A DNA stretch of 64,000 nt from assembly GCA_021904315.1 (NCBI GenBank), contig CM038921.1, positions 16,404,590-16,468,589 of the forward strand, given 5' to 3'. The position numbers and the translations under genes were made by a program. Below, in pieces: positions 48,123 to 60,923 of the stretch. Each line of letters starts with the position of its first letter. Positions within the stretch are counted from its first letter, which is position 1. The DNA comes from Sphagnum magellanicum. Its lineage: Eukaryota; Streptophyta; Sphagnopsida; Sphagnales; Sphagnaceae. The notes under the pieces were generated by a model, which was given only the letters and a program-made list of their open reading frames with translations, had not been told where the DNA came from and ran no database searches.

Positions 48123-49444
48123 GTGTCATTTGCAATTTTGAGAAGCAGAAAGGTTGGGCATTTCTGGATCTTGGGTTCACTGAGTCTGGTCCTCACTTGA
48201 TCGACCAAAGCTTGTCAATGGAAATCTCAAGTTCGTACCCTCACAGAGTGTCCTTCAGTTTTGAGAGGGTCCATAGCTCAATCTTGCAGTCTCTAGAACA
48301 GAGATTCCCTCAATTTTATTTGAATTCAAACATAGATGTTGTTGACATTTATACTTACCGACAAGTCTAGATTTGTATTTGTATTGTGAGTTGCTGGTAT
48401 CAGATCACTCAGTGGTGGTCATGGTTCTTCAACCCTTCCAAGTCTTTTTCAGAGAACTGACCACCTCTGGAGAGAACATTCATTCATTCATTTCCTTGAG
48501 CAATTTGGCATCTACTGGAATTATATTTAATTGGAAGTTAAATCACCCTTTTTATCTAGCATGTCAAAAAGCATGACCAAAAGAAAGCATGCTTGAACAC
48601 GATGTTCCTCAACACAAGTCTGCTACGTGTGTTGTCTTGTCATCCTTCAAGTTTTCTGTTTAGTAACAAACTACAACCCTATTGAAAGATATGGGACTGT
48701 GATTTTTAGTTTTTTTTTCATTGCTTGGTTTTCATAGTCTCTGTAGAGATCATACTCTATTAAAACCTTCTTTTCCCCTTTTCAATAATCAAGGTTGAGA
48801 GGGAACTCTTTTTCACTTGTTTTTCCTATCTAATGTTCTTTTACACAACTCAAGGCTTATCTTAACAAATTCTATTAACCTTTTCCATAAATAACAAGGG
48901 GTGTGTCACACTGTGGCCTTAGCCATTTACATGAAAAAGTTATCTTAAGGCAAAAGAAGAATTACGAAAACTCAAATATTTCACCATGCAAAAATATAAT
49001 GTTCAAAAAATCCTCTAAAAGAAACCAAAATCCTTCAAGATATTATAACTCTATAACGAAACTCAAGTTTCAACACAAGACAAAATATCATGTTTCAAAA
49101 ATCCTCATATAAAAATAGACCTATTTCCTAGGGGCCAAAATCCCTTAAGCCACTATACTCTATAATAAACACAATATCCTTGCCTTGGTAGGCAAGGCCA
49201 ATAAAATAACTACCCCAAAACCCCAAAACAATAAAAAAAAAAATTAAATTAATTTTAAAAACTATATATATATATGATGTGTTTCAAAGCCTTTGTGGGG
49301 GCAGAAAAGTGGCAGAAAGTGTGTGGAAGATTTTGGAGTGTAATCCGGTCACAAAATTGTCACTAAACTCAGCAGATTTTTAAAAATTTAAAAATTTTAA
49401 AAAATTAGAAAAACCAAAGTGGTACTGGAATTATCCTCAGCGAT
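48123..49444 (+). other. METE 3'UTR and downstream intergenic DNA
   Basis: The first few hundred bases keep gene-like composition and are probably 3'UTR. From about 48.8 kb the DNA is AT-rich. No single poly(A) signal could be chosen and no gene is seen. Confidence 0.45.
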
Positions 49445-49850
49445 GTCAGTCAAAAATTGGCGGAATTGACAGAATCTGGACCCCAAAATCCCTCAGAACT
49501 GGAATTCCCTGTGCCTGGAATGGGGAACCACGCTCCGTAACCATCCTGGCGTCGACGTCAATAAAAAATTGGCAGAATTGGCAGAATCTGGACCCCAAAA
49601 TCCCTCAGAACTGGAATTCCCTGTGGCTGGAATGGAGAACCACGCTTCGTAACCATCCTGGTGTCGACGTCGACCAAATATTGGCAGAATTTGTTACCCC
49701 AAAATCCTCAAAACTGGAATTCCACGTGGCTGGAGTGGGAACCACGCTCCGTAACCATCCTGGCGTCGACGTCGATCAAAAATTGGCAGAATTGGCAGAA
49801 TCTGTAAACCCCAAAATTCTGAAAACTGAAATTCCATGTGGCTGGATTAC
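49445..49850. repeat. 112-bp minisatellite, 4 copies
   Basis: Units begin at GTC(A/G)..(A)AAA(A/T)ATTGGC: 49445, 49557, 49669 and 49771 (periods 112, 112 and 102; the last is partial). Each contains AACTGGAATTCC and, except the last, CCACGCTCCGTAACCATCC and TCGACGTC. The array ends about 0.8 kb before the LRR gene's start codon. Confidence 0.93.
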
Positions 49851-49899
49851 ACGATTACACTGAAGAAAGCACCACCCAGTGAAGGTTTTGTGAGCAAGC

Positions 49900-50075
49900 C
49901 ACAGAAGAGGAAGCAGGAGCAGGAGAAGAAGAACAACAACAAGGCGAAGGCGAAGGAAGGAGAAGAACGAGGAAGGAGGCGGAGGAGGAGAGAGAAGAAG
50001 AAAGCAAAGAACAAGACCAAGGACAAGAACGAGAACCAGGAGGAGAAGAACAAGAACAAGAACAAGAGTTCATTG
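49900..50075 (+). other. purine-rich tract upstream of the LRR gene
   Basis: About 175 bases are almost only A and G on the plus strand (GAAGGAGAAGAACGAGGAAG-like). It opens a Lys/Glu/Arg-rich frame (49836-50144) that is low complexity and probably not translated. Position suggests promoter or leader of the LRR gene. Confidence 0.5.
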
Positions 50076-50630
50076 AGTAGTATGTTTGTGAGGTTTTCTC
50101 CACAGGAACAACTACGACGAAACCTTTTATTACGCATCCAGTGATCTCATGTTTTCTTCCACACGAATTGGTGGTACTTTGGTACCATCTGCTCTTGAGG
50201 TAGTACCCTATCGTCTCAGACTGTTGTTTTTCTTGCTTTCTTTTTTGTTTGTGTTTTTTTTTTTGTATTTCTGTTGTCGCAAACAAACGTGGATGACTCG
50301 CAAAGTGAAGATTTTGATGGAGGGATTTTCAGGAGTGGTTATTGGTGATGGTTTGGGTTTTGTGTGTGTGTGTGTGTTTTTTGGGGCGAGGAGAAGAAGA
50401 AGTGTGATTTGTGAAGGCATTTTGATACTTGCGGTATTCCTCTATTATTGCAGTATTCTTGAATTTTTTTGCAGGAGAATGAAGAATTTTATTTTTTTGG
50501 GTGTTTTACATTTTGTATTGCCATTGAAGTGCAGGGGTTTTGTGTGCAGGCAAGGAGCAGGAGATTGCAAGGAGCAGATGAAGAGCAAGTACTAGGGTTT
50601 ACGGCATCTACTCTTAATGGGCAATGGCTA
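50076..50630 (+). promoter_or_regulatory. leader of the EMB2004-like gene
   Basis: It contains a (GT)n run at 50360-50377, pyrimidine-rich TTTTTTTGCAG (50463-50474) and TGTGTGCAG (about 50541-50549) acceptor-like sites, and an upstream ATG at 50624 that is out of frame with the main start. A spliced 5'UTR is plausible but not proven. Confidence 0.4.
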
Positions 50631-53600
50631 ATGTTAAGAAAGGGACAAAGATCCCCATCATCCCTGCACAACTATCAGTGTGGATGGGAGCAACCAAGAA
50701 CAGGAAAAGTAGCAGCAGCAAGGGCAGAAGGTGGAAATGCATCTGGCCGGCCCCGGCGACGGACAGCAGGACAGAAGGATACCTCAGGAACAAAACAGTA
50801 CTACTTTACGAGAGAGGCAGACGAACCTTCGTCTTTCTCTCCAATTAATGGAGAGTTTATTAGTATGGCTGTGACTGCTGGAGCAGTGGTTGGATTAGGG
50901 TTTGGTAAGACCTTCTGCCTGGGTTTATGCAAATTGTGGTTTCTTCAAGCTAAGCTCCCCTTTGTTTGTTTGGTGTGTTCAATGCTGAGAAAGTGTAAAT
51001 TTTCTGTATGTTATGTTGGAGGATGGAAATCACATTGTACTTGATAACAAACAACAATTCTGAGACGTGACGTCAGCGGTTGTTTGAACAGTGCTTTATC
51101 AGTGGGTGAGCAAAAGGGGAGGATTATCAACCCTGCCATCTCCATCCGGTGGAATAGATTTTTCAGGAGGAGCAGATAAGAAGTTCCGGCGAGAATCATT
51201 GGCTCGGCTCAATGAATTTGCACGAGAGCTTCGTACTTTCCAGGATGTTGATATGGCTGGTAAATGCTTTTCTGATGCAACCTCCTTCTATGTTTCTCAT
51301 AAGACTTTTTGCACCTGCAAGTCCTAAATGAGTAGGTAATCAGTACGAGGTCTTTGCTCTCAGATGGCCAACCTCAAGTTTGAGACGAAAAGCTATCACC
51401 AAGTTGGCTTCTGCCTTCAGATTTGTGGGCTTAATCCCTTGTCAAATTTTGTCATTGATACAGGCAAAAATTTTGGAGATGAAGGTTTTATCTTTTTGGC
51501 AGAGGTTTTAGCATTCAATCAGGTAAGCAGCATAGCCACTGGGTCAGAATTCCACAAATGAATTTGGAGTTTGTCCTGCTGGTTGTTTTCCACCCTAGTT
51601 TACTCAGTAAGTAAAATTCACTTTCTTGTCACTCAATGTAGCAAATGGATCATCACTTATGTCTTATGTTTATTATTGCTCTAAGAGGACTATGTACCTG
51701 GTGATGTGGTTTCTGAGTTTACCATTGGTGAGGCAGACTTTGGAGACAGTGGATTTTTCTGCTAATGGCATCACTGCTACAGGGCTGAAAGCTCTCTCCC
51801 AAGTTTTGCCCACAAATACATACCTCAAGACTCTAAACCTGTCTGGAAACAACATTGGTGATGAGGGAGCCCAGGTGTGTGCACCATCTATTTTCTGAAT
51901 TACTTGGTTCCATTTCTCTACCTGTGGTTAATCTAAAACTGTCATTGCTTGGATCCTGGTTTGAAATTCCTGGAGTGCTTTTGTATGGCAGGAGCTGGCA
52001 CCCATATTGGAAAAGAATAAGGGCATTACGAAGCTACAGCTCAACAGTGTAAATCTGGGTGATGAGGTAATATGGCATATCCAATGACAGAGAACAATGA
52101 TACTGAGGTTAGGACTAGAGCTAGCAGATATGAGGTTTTACTCATACCTTTTGGTCAAATTAGTTTTCCAGAAAAAGTATTGGTACTCACTCACACCACT
52201 TTGATTGACACATGAATGTTCAGAAACCCTTTGTAGAAAGCCAAAAGCATAACTTGACAGGATTTGCAGCTGGAACACCTCTTTCTCTATGAAGTTGAAC
52301 TTAGAATTGGGGCTCCTATGGGATCAGGAGGATAAAGGAGAGTCCTACTTATAGTTCATCAATCTGAGTAATGTGATGCCTTTGTAGGGGGCAAAAGCTA
52401 TTGCAGGGATGCTGAAGAAGAATGAATCCATCACTAGTCTGGAGCTCAACAATAATGTTATTGACTACTCGGTAAATGCACTTCTAGACCTTCAACTTTT
52501 TTTTTCCTTCCACTGGATGTTCTATCTCCTCAATGTTCTGTTGTGTTGATCTCATCTTATGGCATTACTGCAAAATGTTATGAATTGTTCAAGATTTTGA
52601 GCTTACTTCAGTGCTTGGCAGGGATTTGCTGCAATTGCAGAGGCTTTGACTTTGAATAAAAAACTTCGCTCAATACATCTCAAGTGAGTTAGTTACCTGA
52701 GAAACAGAGGTGCATGTCAAATTGCAGTTTATGGTTCAGTACTAGATGAGATTTCCTTTGTGATAACTAAACACCAACTGATTGGCTTCTGCATTGTATT
52801 CCAGTGGGAACTATGGTGGTGCCCTTGGAGGTTCTGCATTTGCCAAGGGTCTGGAAGGGAACAAGCATCTCAGAGTGAGTAGCAGCTCTAAAATTTAGAC
52901 TAGAGGATATTCTAATTTGCACTTCTTGCTTGACCAGAGTCTCTGAATTAGTATGTCTCACAATTGCTATGCTTTTGATAAACAGGAAGTGCATCTTCAT
53001 GGCAATGCTATGGGAAATGAAGGTGCTCGTGAATTGATGATGGGTTTGATGACTCATAAGGGTACGTTCTGCTGGTATGTGCAAGCTGACTGTAGAAATA
53101 TTGTATTAGTATAAGGATTCTCTGGGTGGGACCCATCCAATTGTCAATTAGAGGTATTTTTGACAACCTTGACCATTCTCTTCTTCCTAACTACAGGGAA
53201 GATTACAACACTGGACATTGGAAACAACAACATTGGTTCAAAAGGAGCATTCCATGTTGCAGAATACATCAAAAAGGCCAAAAGTGTGCAGTGGTTGAAT
53301 CTGTACATGAATGACATTGGTGACCAGGTGTGTTATGTCCTCCATGTTTCTTTGTATTGACACTTATTTACATTATAATCAGCAGGTGGGCAGGTGTTTG
53401 TGGTCCACCATCTAGTATATGCACCATGAGATTATCTGAGAGCTGTTTATTGGTGTACTTTCCAGGGAGCTGAGAGAATAGCAGATGCTCTGAAGCGCAA
53501 CAAGTCTATCTCAACTATTGACTTGGTAAATCCCCCACCTAGTTCCTCACTTGTATGTAGCAGTAGATTTTATGGAAACCTTGAAACACTGATCAATTGT

Positions 53601-55655
53601 TTTTTTCAAAATGCAACAGAAGATATTCATGCTGTCTAAATCAAATCTTCAGGATATTCATCAGGCCTGAAAGCTGATTAGACAGGCTCTGATATGACTA
53701 TTGGCACTTTTTCAGGGTGGAAATAACATCAGTGCAAAGGGTACCTCAGACATTGCAAGTGCTCTGAAAGAGAATTCCACAATTACCACTGTATGTGAGG
53801 TTTTTTATTCCTTTGCAATTGTGTGGTTAATTGAGAGTGAACTTGTATCAGAGCAACCAGCTTTGTTACACATTATCTTGGAATTTCATTTGAAAGCTTG
53901 GCAGTTGTGATTATATCCACAACCTTAAGAGTGGATTTGTGTCTCTATTTTTTACCATAGGATGGGGAAGGACCATATTGAAAGAGCTAGAAATGCCAGC
54001 TCCCACCTGTGGACAATGATGAATACTAGAGTTGGATTGACACATAGGAAACTTGCAATGAGGTCACAATTTCTGTGTTTTGAATATGTAGACCAATTTG
54101 GCAAGGTCTGGCTACTTCTTCATTTCAAAGTTGTCAAGGTTCAACTTGTAGTGGTCAAATGTTTAAGCACTTTGAGCTTACCAGCAGCGTATACAGCTAT
54201 GCGTGTGGCAAGTGTTGTACAAAATTTGGAACAAAAGTTAATTAGTTTGCTCTTTGTTGACAATTGCAGTTGGAATTTAGTTACAATCCAATTGGGCCAG
54301 CTGGTGCAAAGGTGCTTGCTGAAACTCTCAAGTTCCATGGCAACGTTCAGACTCTGCGTTTGGGGTGGTGTCAGGTCCATCTATAATCACTAGCCCATCG
54401 CATCTCTGTGTTCATCTTGGTTGATTGTCCATGTCATCAGGTCACAACTGTTTTTTATTTGGGTTGTCCTCCTCCTTGCATAGTCAGACATGCAAACTAG
54501 TTAACATGGAAACTGGCATTCCAAGTTGTTGGCCATTGAAGACATTGTTTTTCTCCAGCTTTGACTCTTATGTTTCCAAAGCCTCCTTTCCATCCATGGC
54601 ATTTAGCAATTAGCTGTGAAAATGAAGATTCATATGTTGAACACATCTCTGATGTTTTGTCTGGTGGTATGTTGTTGCAGATAGGTGTGAAGGGTGCAGA
54701 GATTTTTGCAGAGTGCCTGCAATACAATGCAACCATAACAACGCTGGACTTGCGGGCAAACTCCCTTGGTGATGATGTGTGTTATCATTCATGATATAAA
54801 ATTTCCATTCCTGGAGTTTCAGTTCCAAATGTTGCATAGCTGAATCAGCAACTCATCAGTTTTTGCTGTACTGAGATGTTTGACTAGACAGACACAGCTG
54901 GTATGATGGGATCAATATGCAGGCTTGTTATTGAGTGTTGATTCATCAGATGGGTGTTAATAATGGAGGCATCCTTCTTGCAGGGAGCAGCAGCTTTTGC
55001 ACGGAGTTTACGAGTAGTCAATGAACACCTTACATCGCTCGATCTTGGATTCAATGAAATTAGGGTATGCTTGCAGCATAGCTTGTTAAGCACTGGAGGA
55101 TGCTGTTAGCAAATCTTTTTCCAAAGTTCTGGCTTTGTTGTAATCTTGATGAAGTTTGAAGGTTTTCCTCCAAAGCAGGAGATGTCTTTGTAGTTGGAAC
55201 TGACACTTCTGGTATGCCCTAATATCAGGACAAGGGAGCGTTTGCACTAGCCCAAGCTTTAAAAGCAAATGGAGAAGCAGCAGTAACTACATTAAATCTA
55301 ACCAGTAACTTTTTCACCAAATATGGCCAGGTGTGCTCTCCATGCATTCATGAACCCATTGCTTATGATTCCTGGTGAAATCAGTCTGTTTATGGAACCA
55401 AACTTTGTATTAGGTTTCTCTTTCAAAGAATTACTGAAACATTTTGAGGTGGCGATTGATGCTATCCTTGCAAGTATTCATTGCAACTCTGCATGGGCTT
55501 CTTTGTAGAATCTGTGGCTTTCTTAGTGGATTTCTTAAAATGTCAAAAATCTGTCTTTTGACATTCATTTTTGGATCTGGCAGGTTGCATTAACAGAAGC
55601 CAAGGAGCATATTAGTGAGATGAATGATGGCAAGGAGGTCAATATTTACTTCTAG
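50631..55655 (+). CDS. EMB2004-like leucine-rich-repeat (RNI-like) protein, 17 exons (~575 aa)
   Basis: Exons: 50631-50904, 51092-51259, 51464-51522, 51737-51874, 51992-52066, 52388-52471, 52622-52683, 52805-52874, 52986-53061, 53197-53327, 53466-53525, 53716-53790, 54270-54374, 54681-54776, 54984-55064, 55229-55330, 55584-55655. All phases agree. The N-terminus is Ser/Arg-rich (possible plastid transit peptide), then a hydrophobic segment (about 77-97), then ARLNEFARELRTFQDVDMAG. From exon 3 on, about 15 ribonuclease-inhibitor-type repeats (L..L.L..N.IGDEGA) follow, ending KEHISEMNDGKEVNIYF. This order matches Arabidopsis EMB2004 (At1g10510, ~605 aa), whose loss arrests embryos; the biochemical role is unknown. 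Most introns fall at the same place in the repeat. The start is uncertain: the ATG at 50631 has poor context, an in-frame ATG lies at 50469, and a stronger out-of-frame ATG at 50624. Confidence 0.9.
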
Positions 55656-58129
55656 TGTTGATTACCTTGATGATTAGTGTTTTCCAAACTGCAGTCAGTT
55701 AGGGTTGTCAGGAATGAAACTTAGAGTTTACGGGATCATTTGAGTGATGTAGGGGGTCCCCCTCCCAAGGATTCATGATGCTGAGTATCATTTTGAAATG
55801 AGGTAGCTGTGCATGATTGTAATTGAAGGAGTTTTGGCATCTCAATGAATTGTGATGCACACTGGCAGGTGACTGGAGATAGCCTGCCATGTCCCCTTCT
55901 TCAAGCAGGTTTTTATGCACCATGGGTCTGTGTGTGGTTTGTTGAATTGGGTTTTGAACTGCTTCTGCCCGTTGGAGAGTGGGTGGGGTTGCTTCTCTTA
56001 GCTCAAGCCTCTAACAACAGCTTGGCAATCCTATGCCGCCAATTTTCCATTTGCTGACCATGTCTTCAGTTTGCACTGGAAGGTGTGATGACTGTATAAT
56101 GGCTCTGGAACATGCAGGTATGCATTATGAATCAGGAGCGACCCTGTGAATGTGGCATACAAAGTGCAGACCAGGCTCATGCTCATTCTCATTCAAGTAT
56201 TTAGGCAGTGTTGGGTGGGTGTTGGAGATTGCACCAAACTCGTGCCTGTTATCATGTGGTTCTTAGGGTTTATAACTGTGTTCCAAAAAAATTCAAAGAA
56301 TTCCTACTGATATATAACCATAGTCCTTAAAAATTTGAAATTATTCAAAAAACCACCTGTGAAACCACCAGTTTTCTATAATGGAAACTGGCACTGAAGT
56401 TTTGGAAATAGCATGAACTGGTGGTTCTTCGATTCTGAAATGCTTAAAGAACCGGAACTATGGTTAGTAACAGAATCAAATACCTGGCCAACACTGGTAT
56501 TAATACTTCAAGGACACAAAAGCTGACCAGTAATTTGTGCAATACTTGCACAACATCAATGTTGATGATACGCAGGTGCTACAAAACAATGTATCATTGA
56601 CAACATAAAATAAGCAAACCTTTGCATAATGCATGGGTGACAAAAATACAAATTGATTGTTGGGCTCCATTTCACCAACTACTACCCATTGAGAATCAAC
56701 GCAATGCTGTTAGTCAAGTCTAGAAATTGATGTATTGTGGGTATTTTTTGTGCACGTGGGATTGATTCCAAATTTCCAGGTGTGTCATTGCAAAGATTAA
56801 CCAACAATAGAGCGCTTGTAGCCATTTATGGGACACATTTCTCCAATTTGATACCCAAACAAATACATTGCAATCAAACATCCATTCCCTTTAAATGTTT
56901 AACATCCAAGTTGATTTCTAATCTACGCAATCCACTTGCAAATGAGATTTTTGGCTTAAAAATATTATCAAATTGTTAGAATTTTGCAAGTCAACACCAT
57001 CATCTAGAATGTACCTAGACATCACATTTCACATGCAAGCAATACTTGAAGACCCAATTATTTTGTTAACAATGAATATGAACTATGAACTATGACTATG
57101 AACTTTGGTGATGCTTTGAAGTTCTTGAGTGCTTATAGGAGAAAGACTTCCCCTTGACTTCCATTGACTATATGTTTGATGTTTGTGTAACAAAAAGAAG
57201 AGGGTGTCACACATTCCTCATTTGGCCAATTCAATATTGATGAAACTAAATTACACACATTTGATAATAGCAAGTTACTGCAAATAACATGGATATCATA
57301 GATTACATGTTCAAGAGCTTGCTCTCTAATCAATGCAACCTAATCTGTCGATCTTTAGAGATTAAATCACTTCAATCTCACTTTCATGAACTCAACTATG
57401 GCACTTTGTGGCTTCCTCATTTGTCAAAGACACCCAAATTCTCACTTTGAGTGATCTTGTTCCCATAGAAACACTGAAGGATTCACCCTGTGCACAACAA
57501 CTCTAATGATCCTCTAATGATCATGAACTTTGGCGAGTTCATTAATATTAAAAACACCACAATACTTGCCTCTCCCCCCACAGAGATGATGGTTTCCACA
57601 CATAAGACTTCTATAAACAACTCTTCACATAATCTGACTCAAGAAGTTTGACAAATATAATAATACTATGCTCTTCAATTAGATTCCCCATATAATCCAA
57701 AATCATTTAGGAACAAAATATCTTTTCCAAATTCCCAGTTGCAAGGGTACTTTCTCCCTAGCCCCATAAGATTACTAAACACAAACAAATTACCCACATA
57801 TGGCCATAGTGAACTAGCACCCACCAATGCACCATCCACTGCATGTCCGTTATTATTCAGTTGTGGATGAAACTCAACTAAGTTAATATTTGGTTTTATC
57901 TTGGTAACTAATTATGTAAGAAATAGGCCTTTTATATAGGCAAATAGGTAGGAAAATAAGCACCTTCTAGGTAAGTAGATGATTTTATACATAGTTAATG
58001 GTGTCTTTACTACCTACCTACTAGCAACCTGTTAGATGGTAGGTAGAATAAAAAAGCAACTGAGCTTTTTTCCCTAGCTAACTATGGTGGTAGACAAATT
58101 TATGGCTAGGTCATCTTAGCGTTGACAAT
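55656..58129. other. LRR gene 3'UTR and intergenic DNA
   Basis: The first few hundred bases are less AT-rich (probable 3'UTR). Further on no gene is recognised. GGTAGG-type words reappear at 57940-58045, including TACTACCTACCTACTAG and ATGGTAGGTAGAA in inverse orientation. Confidence 0.45.
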
Positions 58130-60740
58130 TTGAAGTTGCTAACAAAACAAGGGCTAGTAGATAGATTGTCCATCAAGATGGATCTGAAACTAGAGTTTTG
58201 TGAAGGTTGTGTGCTTAGGAAGCAACATAAGGAACCATTTTTTAAAGAGGGAGGAATGAAATCTATGGAAGTTTATATTGATTCAATATGATATTTGTGG
58301 ATTAGCCAAAACCAATTCTTTTGGAGGAGTGCGATATTTTCTAACCTTCACCAATGACTACTCTAGGAAAACATTTTGTTAGTTTTTATGGAGAAAGGGA
58401 GAATGTTTTTCCAAGTTCATGGGGTTCAAAATGTTTGCTAAAGCCCAAATTGAAAGGAAATTGAAGGTGTTAAGGAATGATAATGGTGGAAAGCTTACCT
58501 CCAAGGAATTTGAAGAATTCCTAAAAGTTCATGGAATTCATCACCTTATAATCCCCAACAAAATGGAGTATCAAAGCAATAAATTGAACAGTTGTGAAGG
58601 TTGCACATAACATGTTGTAACACAATGATTTGAATCCAAAATTTTGGGTAAAAGTTGTCAACACAACAATCTACCTCAAAGCTAAAAGCCCTCACAAAGT
58701 TGTGAGTGTAATGGCACTTAAACAAGTGAGGAGTGATAAGAAGCCTTTTGTGAGCATTTGAAGGTGTTTGGATGTACAGCATATGCATAGAAACTTAACA
58801 CTACAATAACTAAATTAAAGCTTAAAAACATTAAATGTGTTTTTTTAGGGTACAATTTGGATTCTAAAACCTATAGGTTCATTGAAGAATCAATGGGAAA
58901 GTTGATCATCAATTCAGATCTAACGTTCAATGAATTAGCAATGAAAAATCTTTGTCAATAAGAGCAATTACTAAGATTCCAAAAGTTGGAAGGATGCATA
59001 TAAACATGGAACTTCAAGATGACGAAGAAGTGGGAGTTGAAGAATTCATTTGGCATGTTACAATTATAGCTCTTAATAAAACCATAGCACAACTAGAATT
59101 CTATCTTGAACTACCTAACCAAGTTGGATCACAAAGTCTATGCACATGATAACAAATGAACAACTAATTTTGAGGCAATTAACTAAAGCAAAAGGTGCAC
59201 TAATAAAGCCAATGCATTATGCTTGTGTTGCCATTTTTTATGAACCTATAACATTGGTGGAAGTTCTCCCAAAAAAAGATGGAAAACATTGGAAAAAAAT
59301 AATAGATGCAAAATATAATTCTCTATTACAAAATAGGACATGGGAGCTTGTGGATCTTTTAGAAGGAAGAAAAGTGATTGATTGCAAATGGGTTTCGAGA
59401 TGAAACAAAAAAGCAAGTGGAGATATTGATAGCTACAAAATGCACGTAATGCTAAAAGATTATTCACAAGTTGAAAGGAGAGTTGATTACAAAGAAAACT
59501 TTACACCAATTGCAAGGTATACTTCAATTTGAATGGTGCTTGCGATAAATGTTCTGACGGATTTTGAAATTCATTAGATGGATATAAAAACAACAATACT
59601 CCATGGCGAATGTCTACATGGTCCAACTATAAGGATATGAAAAAACTAATAGCAAAGAACTTGTTTGCAAATTATAGAAAATCATATATGGGTTCAAGCA
59701 AACATCATGAGTATGGAATGAGAGGATTGATGGCATCCTATAGCAAAATGACTTTAGATAATGTAAATCAAACATCAACATCTATGTGCAGGTGGAATAC
59801 AAAACAACCAATTTTTTACTTTGTGCTCTATGTAGATGATTATTAATCTTTAGTAAGAATGTAAATGAAATTTTAATTTTAAATATGATTACTTGATTTT
59901 TCCTTGGGCCTTCAAGTGATTAAAGATCAAATGAAGAAGATGACTAGCCTTGGTCAAATTAAATGCATAAGGTTTTAAATATTCTAGTGGTTCCAAATTG
60001 AAAAGTAAAAATCATTGAAGATGCGTCTTGACATCCGTGTCTAGCTTAGCAAGGAACAAGCTCCAAATTTTTAAAAAGAAATTGTTAAAATGGAAAAGGT
60101 ACCATACAAGGCAATTGTTGGGTGTATCATGTGTGTTATGATTACTACTAAGCTAAATATTGTGATTACAATAGGAATTCTAAACCAATTTGTGCGAGAT
60201 CCAAGGTATGTGCACTTGAGAGCTATAAAATGAATCATCAAATATTTGCAAGGTATGCATGACTATTGGCTTCAATTTACAAGAATGGGAAAGGATGATG
60301 AAATGACATTTACAACTTACTATGATTCAAATTAGGGTGAAAATTTTGACAAAAGAAAATTGACTATTGGATACATCAATTTTTTTTGGGACAATGTAAT
60401 AGTAAGTTTGGAACAATAAACAACAACCTACAATGGCATTATCTACAACTGAAGCTAAGTATATGGCAATTAGTAAAGCCACTAGAAAAGCAATGTGGTT
60501 ATGAAATTTGTTGAATGAACTAGGATTCACACAAAATGAATATACTATGATACACATTGATAACCAAATACCAATCAAGAATCTTATTCATCACAACAAG
60601 ACAAAACACATTGACATCCAACATCAGTATAAGAAATATATGGTTGTTGTTAATGAAATGCACTTTTAGTATTCATCACAAAGTTCCTATGCCATGATTT
60701 GCCAATAAAAGATGCACGATCATCATCTCACAACATTGAT
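58130..60740 (+). pseudogene. Ty1/copia pol remnant (integrase, RT, RNase H)
   Basis: In order on the plus strand: GAG-pre-integrase zinc finger end FCEGCVLRKQHKEPF (58198-58242). Integrase core with GGVRYFLTFTNDYSRKTF, then LKVLRNDNGGKLTSKEFEEF and HGIHHLIIPN (58320-58560). Reverse transcriptase start YEPITLVEVLPKKDGKHWKK to TWELVDLLEGRKVIDCKWVS (59240-59400), then FTPIARYTSI. RT catalytic box FVLYVDDY (59820-59843). RNase H ALSTTEAKYMAISKATRKAMWL (60435-60510) and KTKHIDIQHQYKKYMV (60600-60645). Stops (for example at 60508) and frameshifts occur throughout, so it is dead. Gag and a 5' LTR were not found. The LTR-like unit starting at 60924 on the same strand could be its 3' LTR, but about 190 bases separate them and no clear polypurine tract adjoins. 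Confidence 0.88.
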
Positions 60741-60923
60741 ATGTTGCATCCATTGCATTGAAAATGTTATTACAACACTATTACTACATTCAACATGTCA
60801 ATATTAATGATGCATGAAATTAATGTTTTTGAAGAAAATACACCTAACACATGATTACTATGCATGACTAAAAACATGTAATTTTCGTGCCATGGTGGTG
60901 GAAGGCTAAAACTACATGAAAGT

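Noticed and set aside
49836..50144. 102-aa Lys/Glu/Arg-rich open frame and its antisense frames
   Set aside because: It results from a purine-only tract. It has no domain and lies in the leader or promoter zone of the LRR gene.
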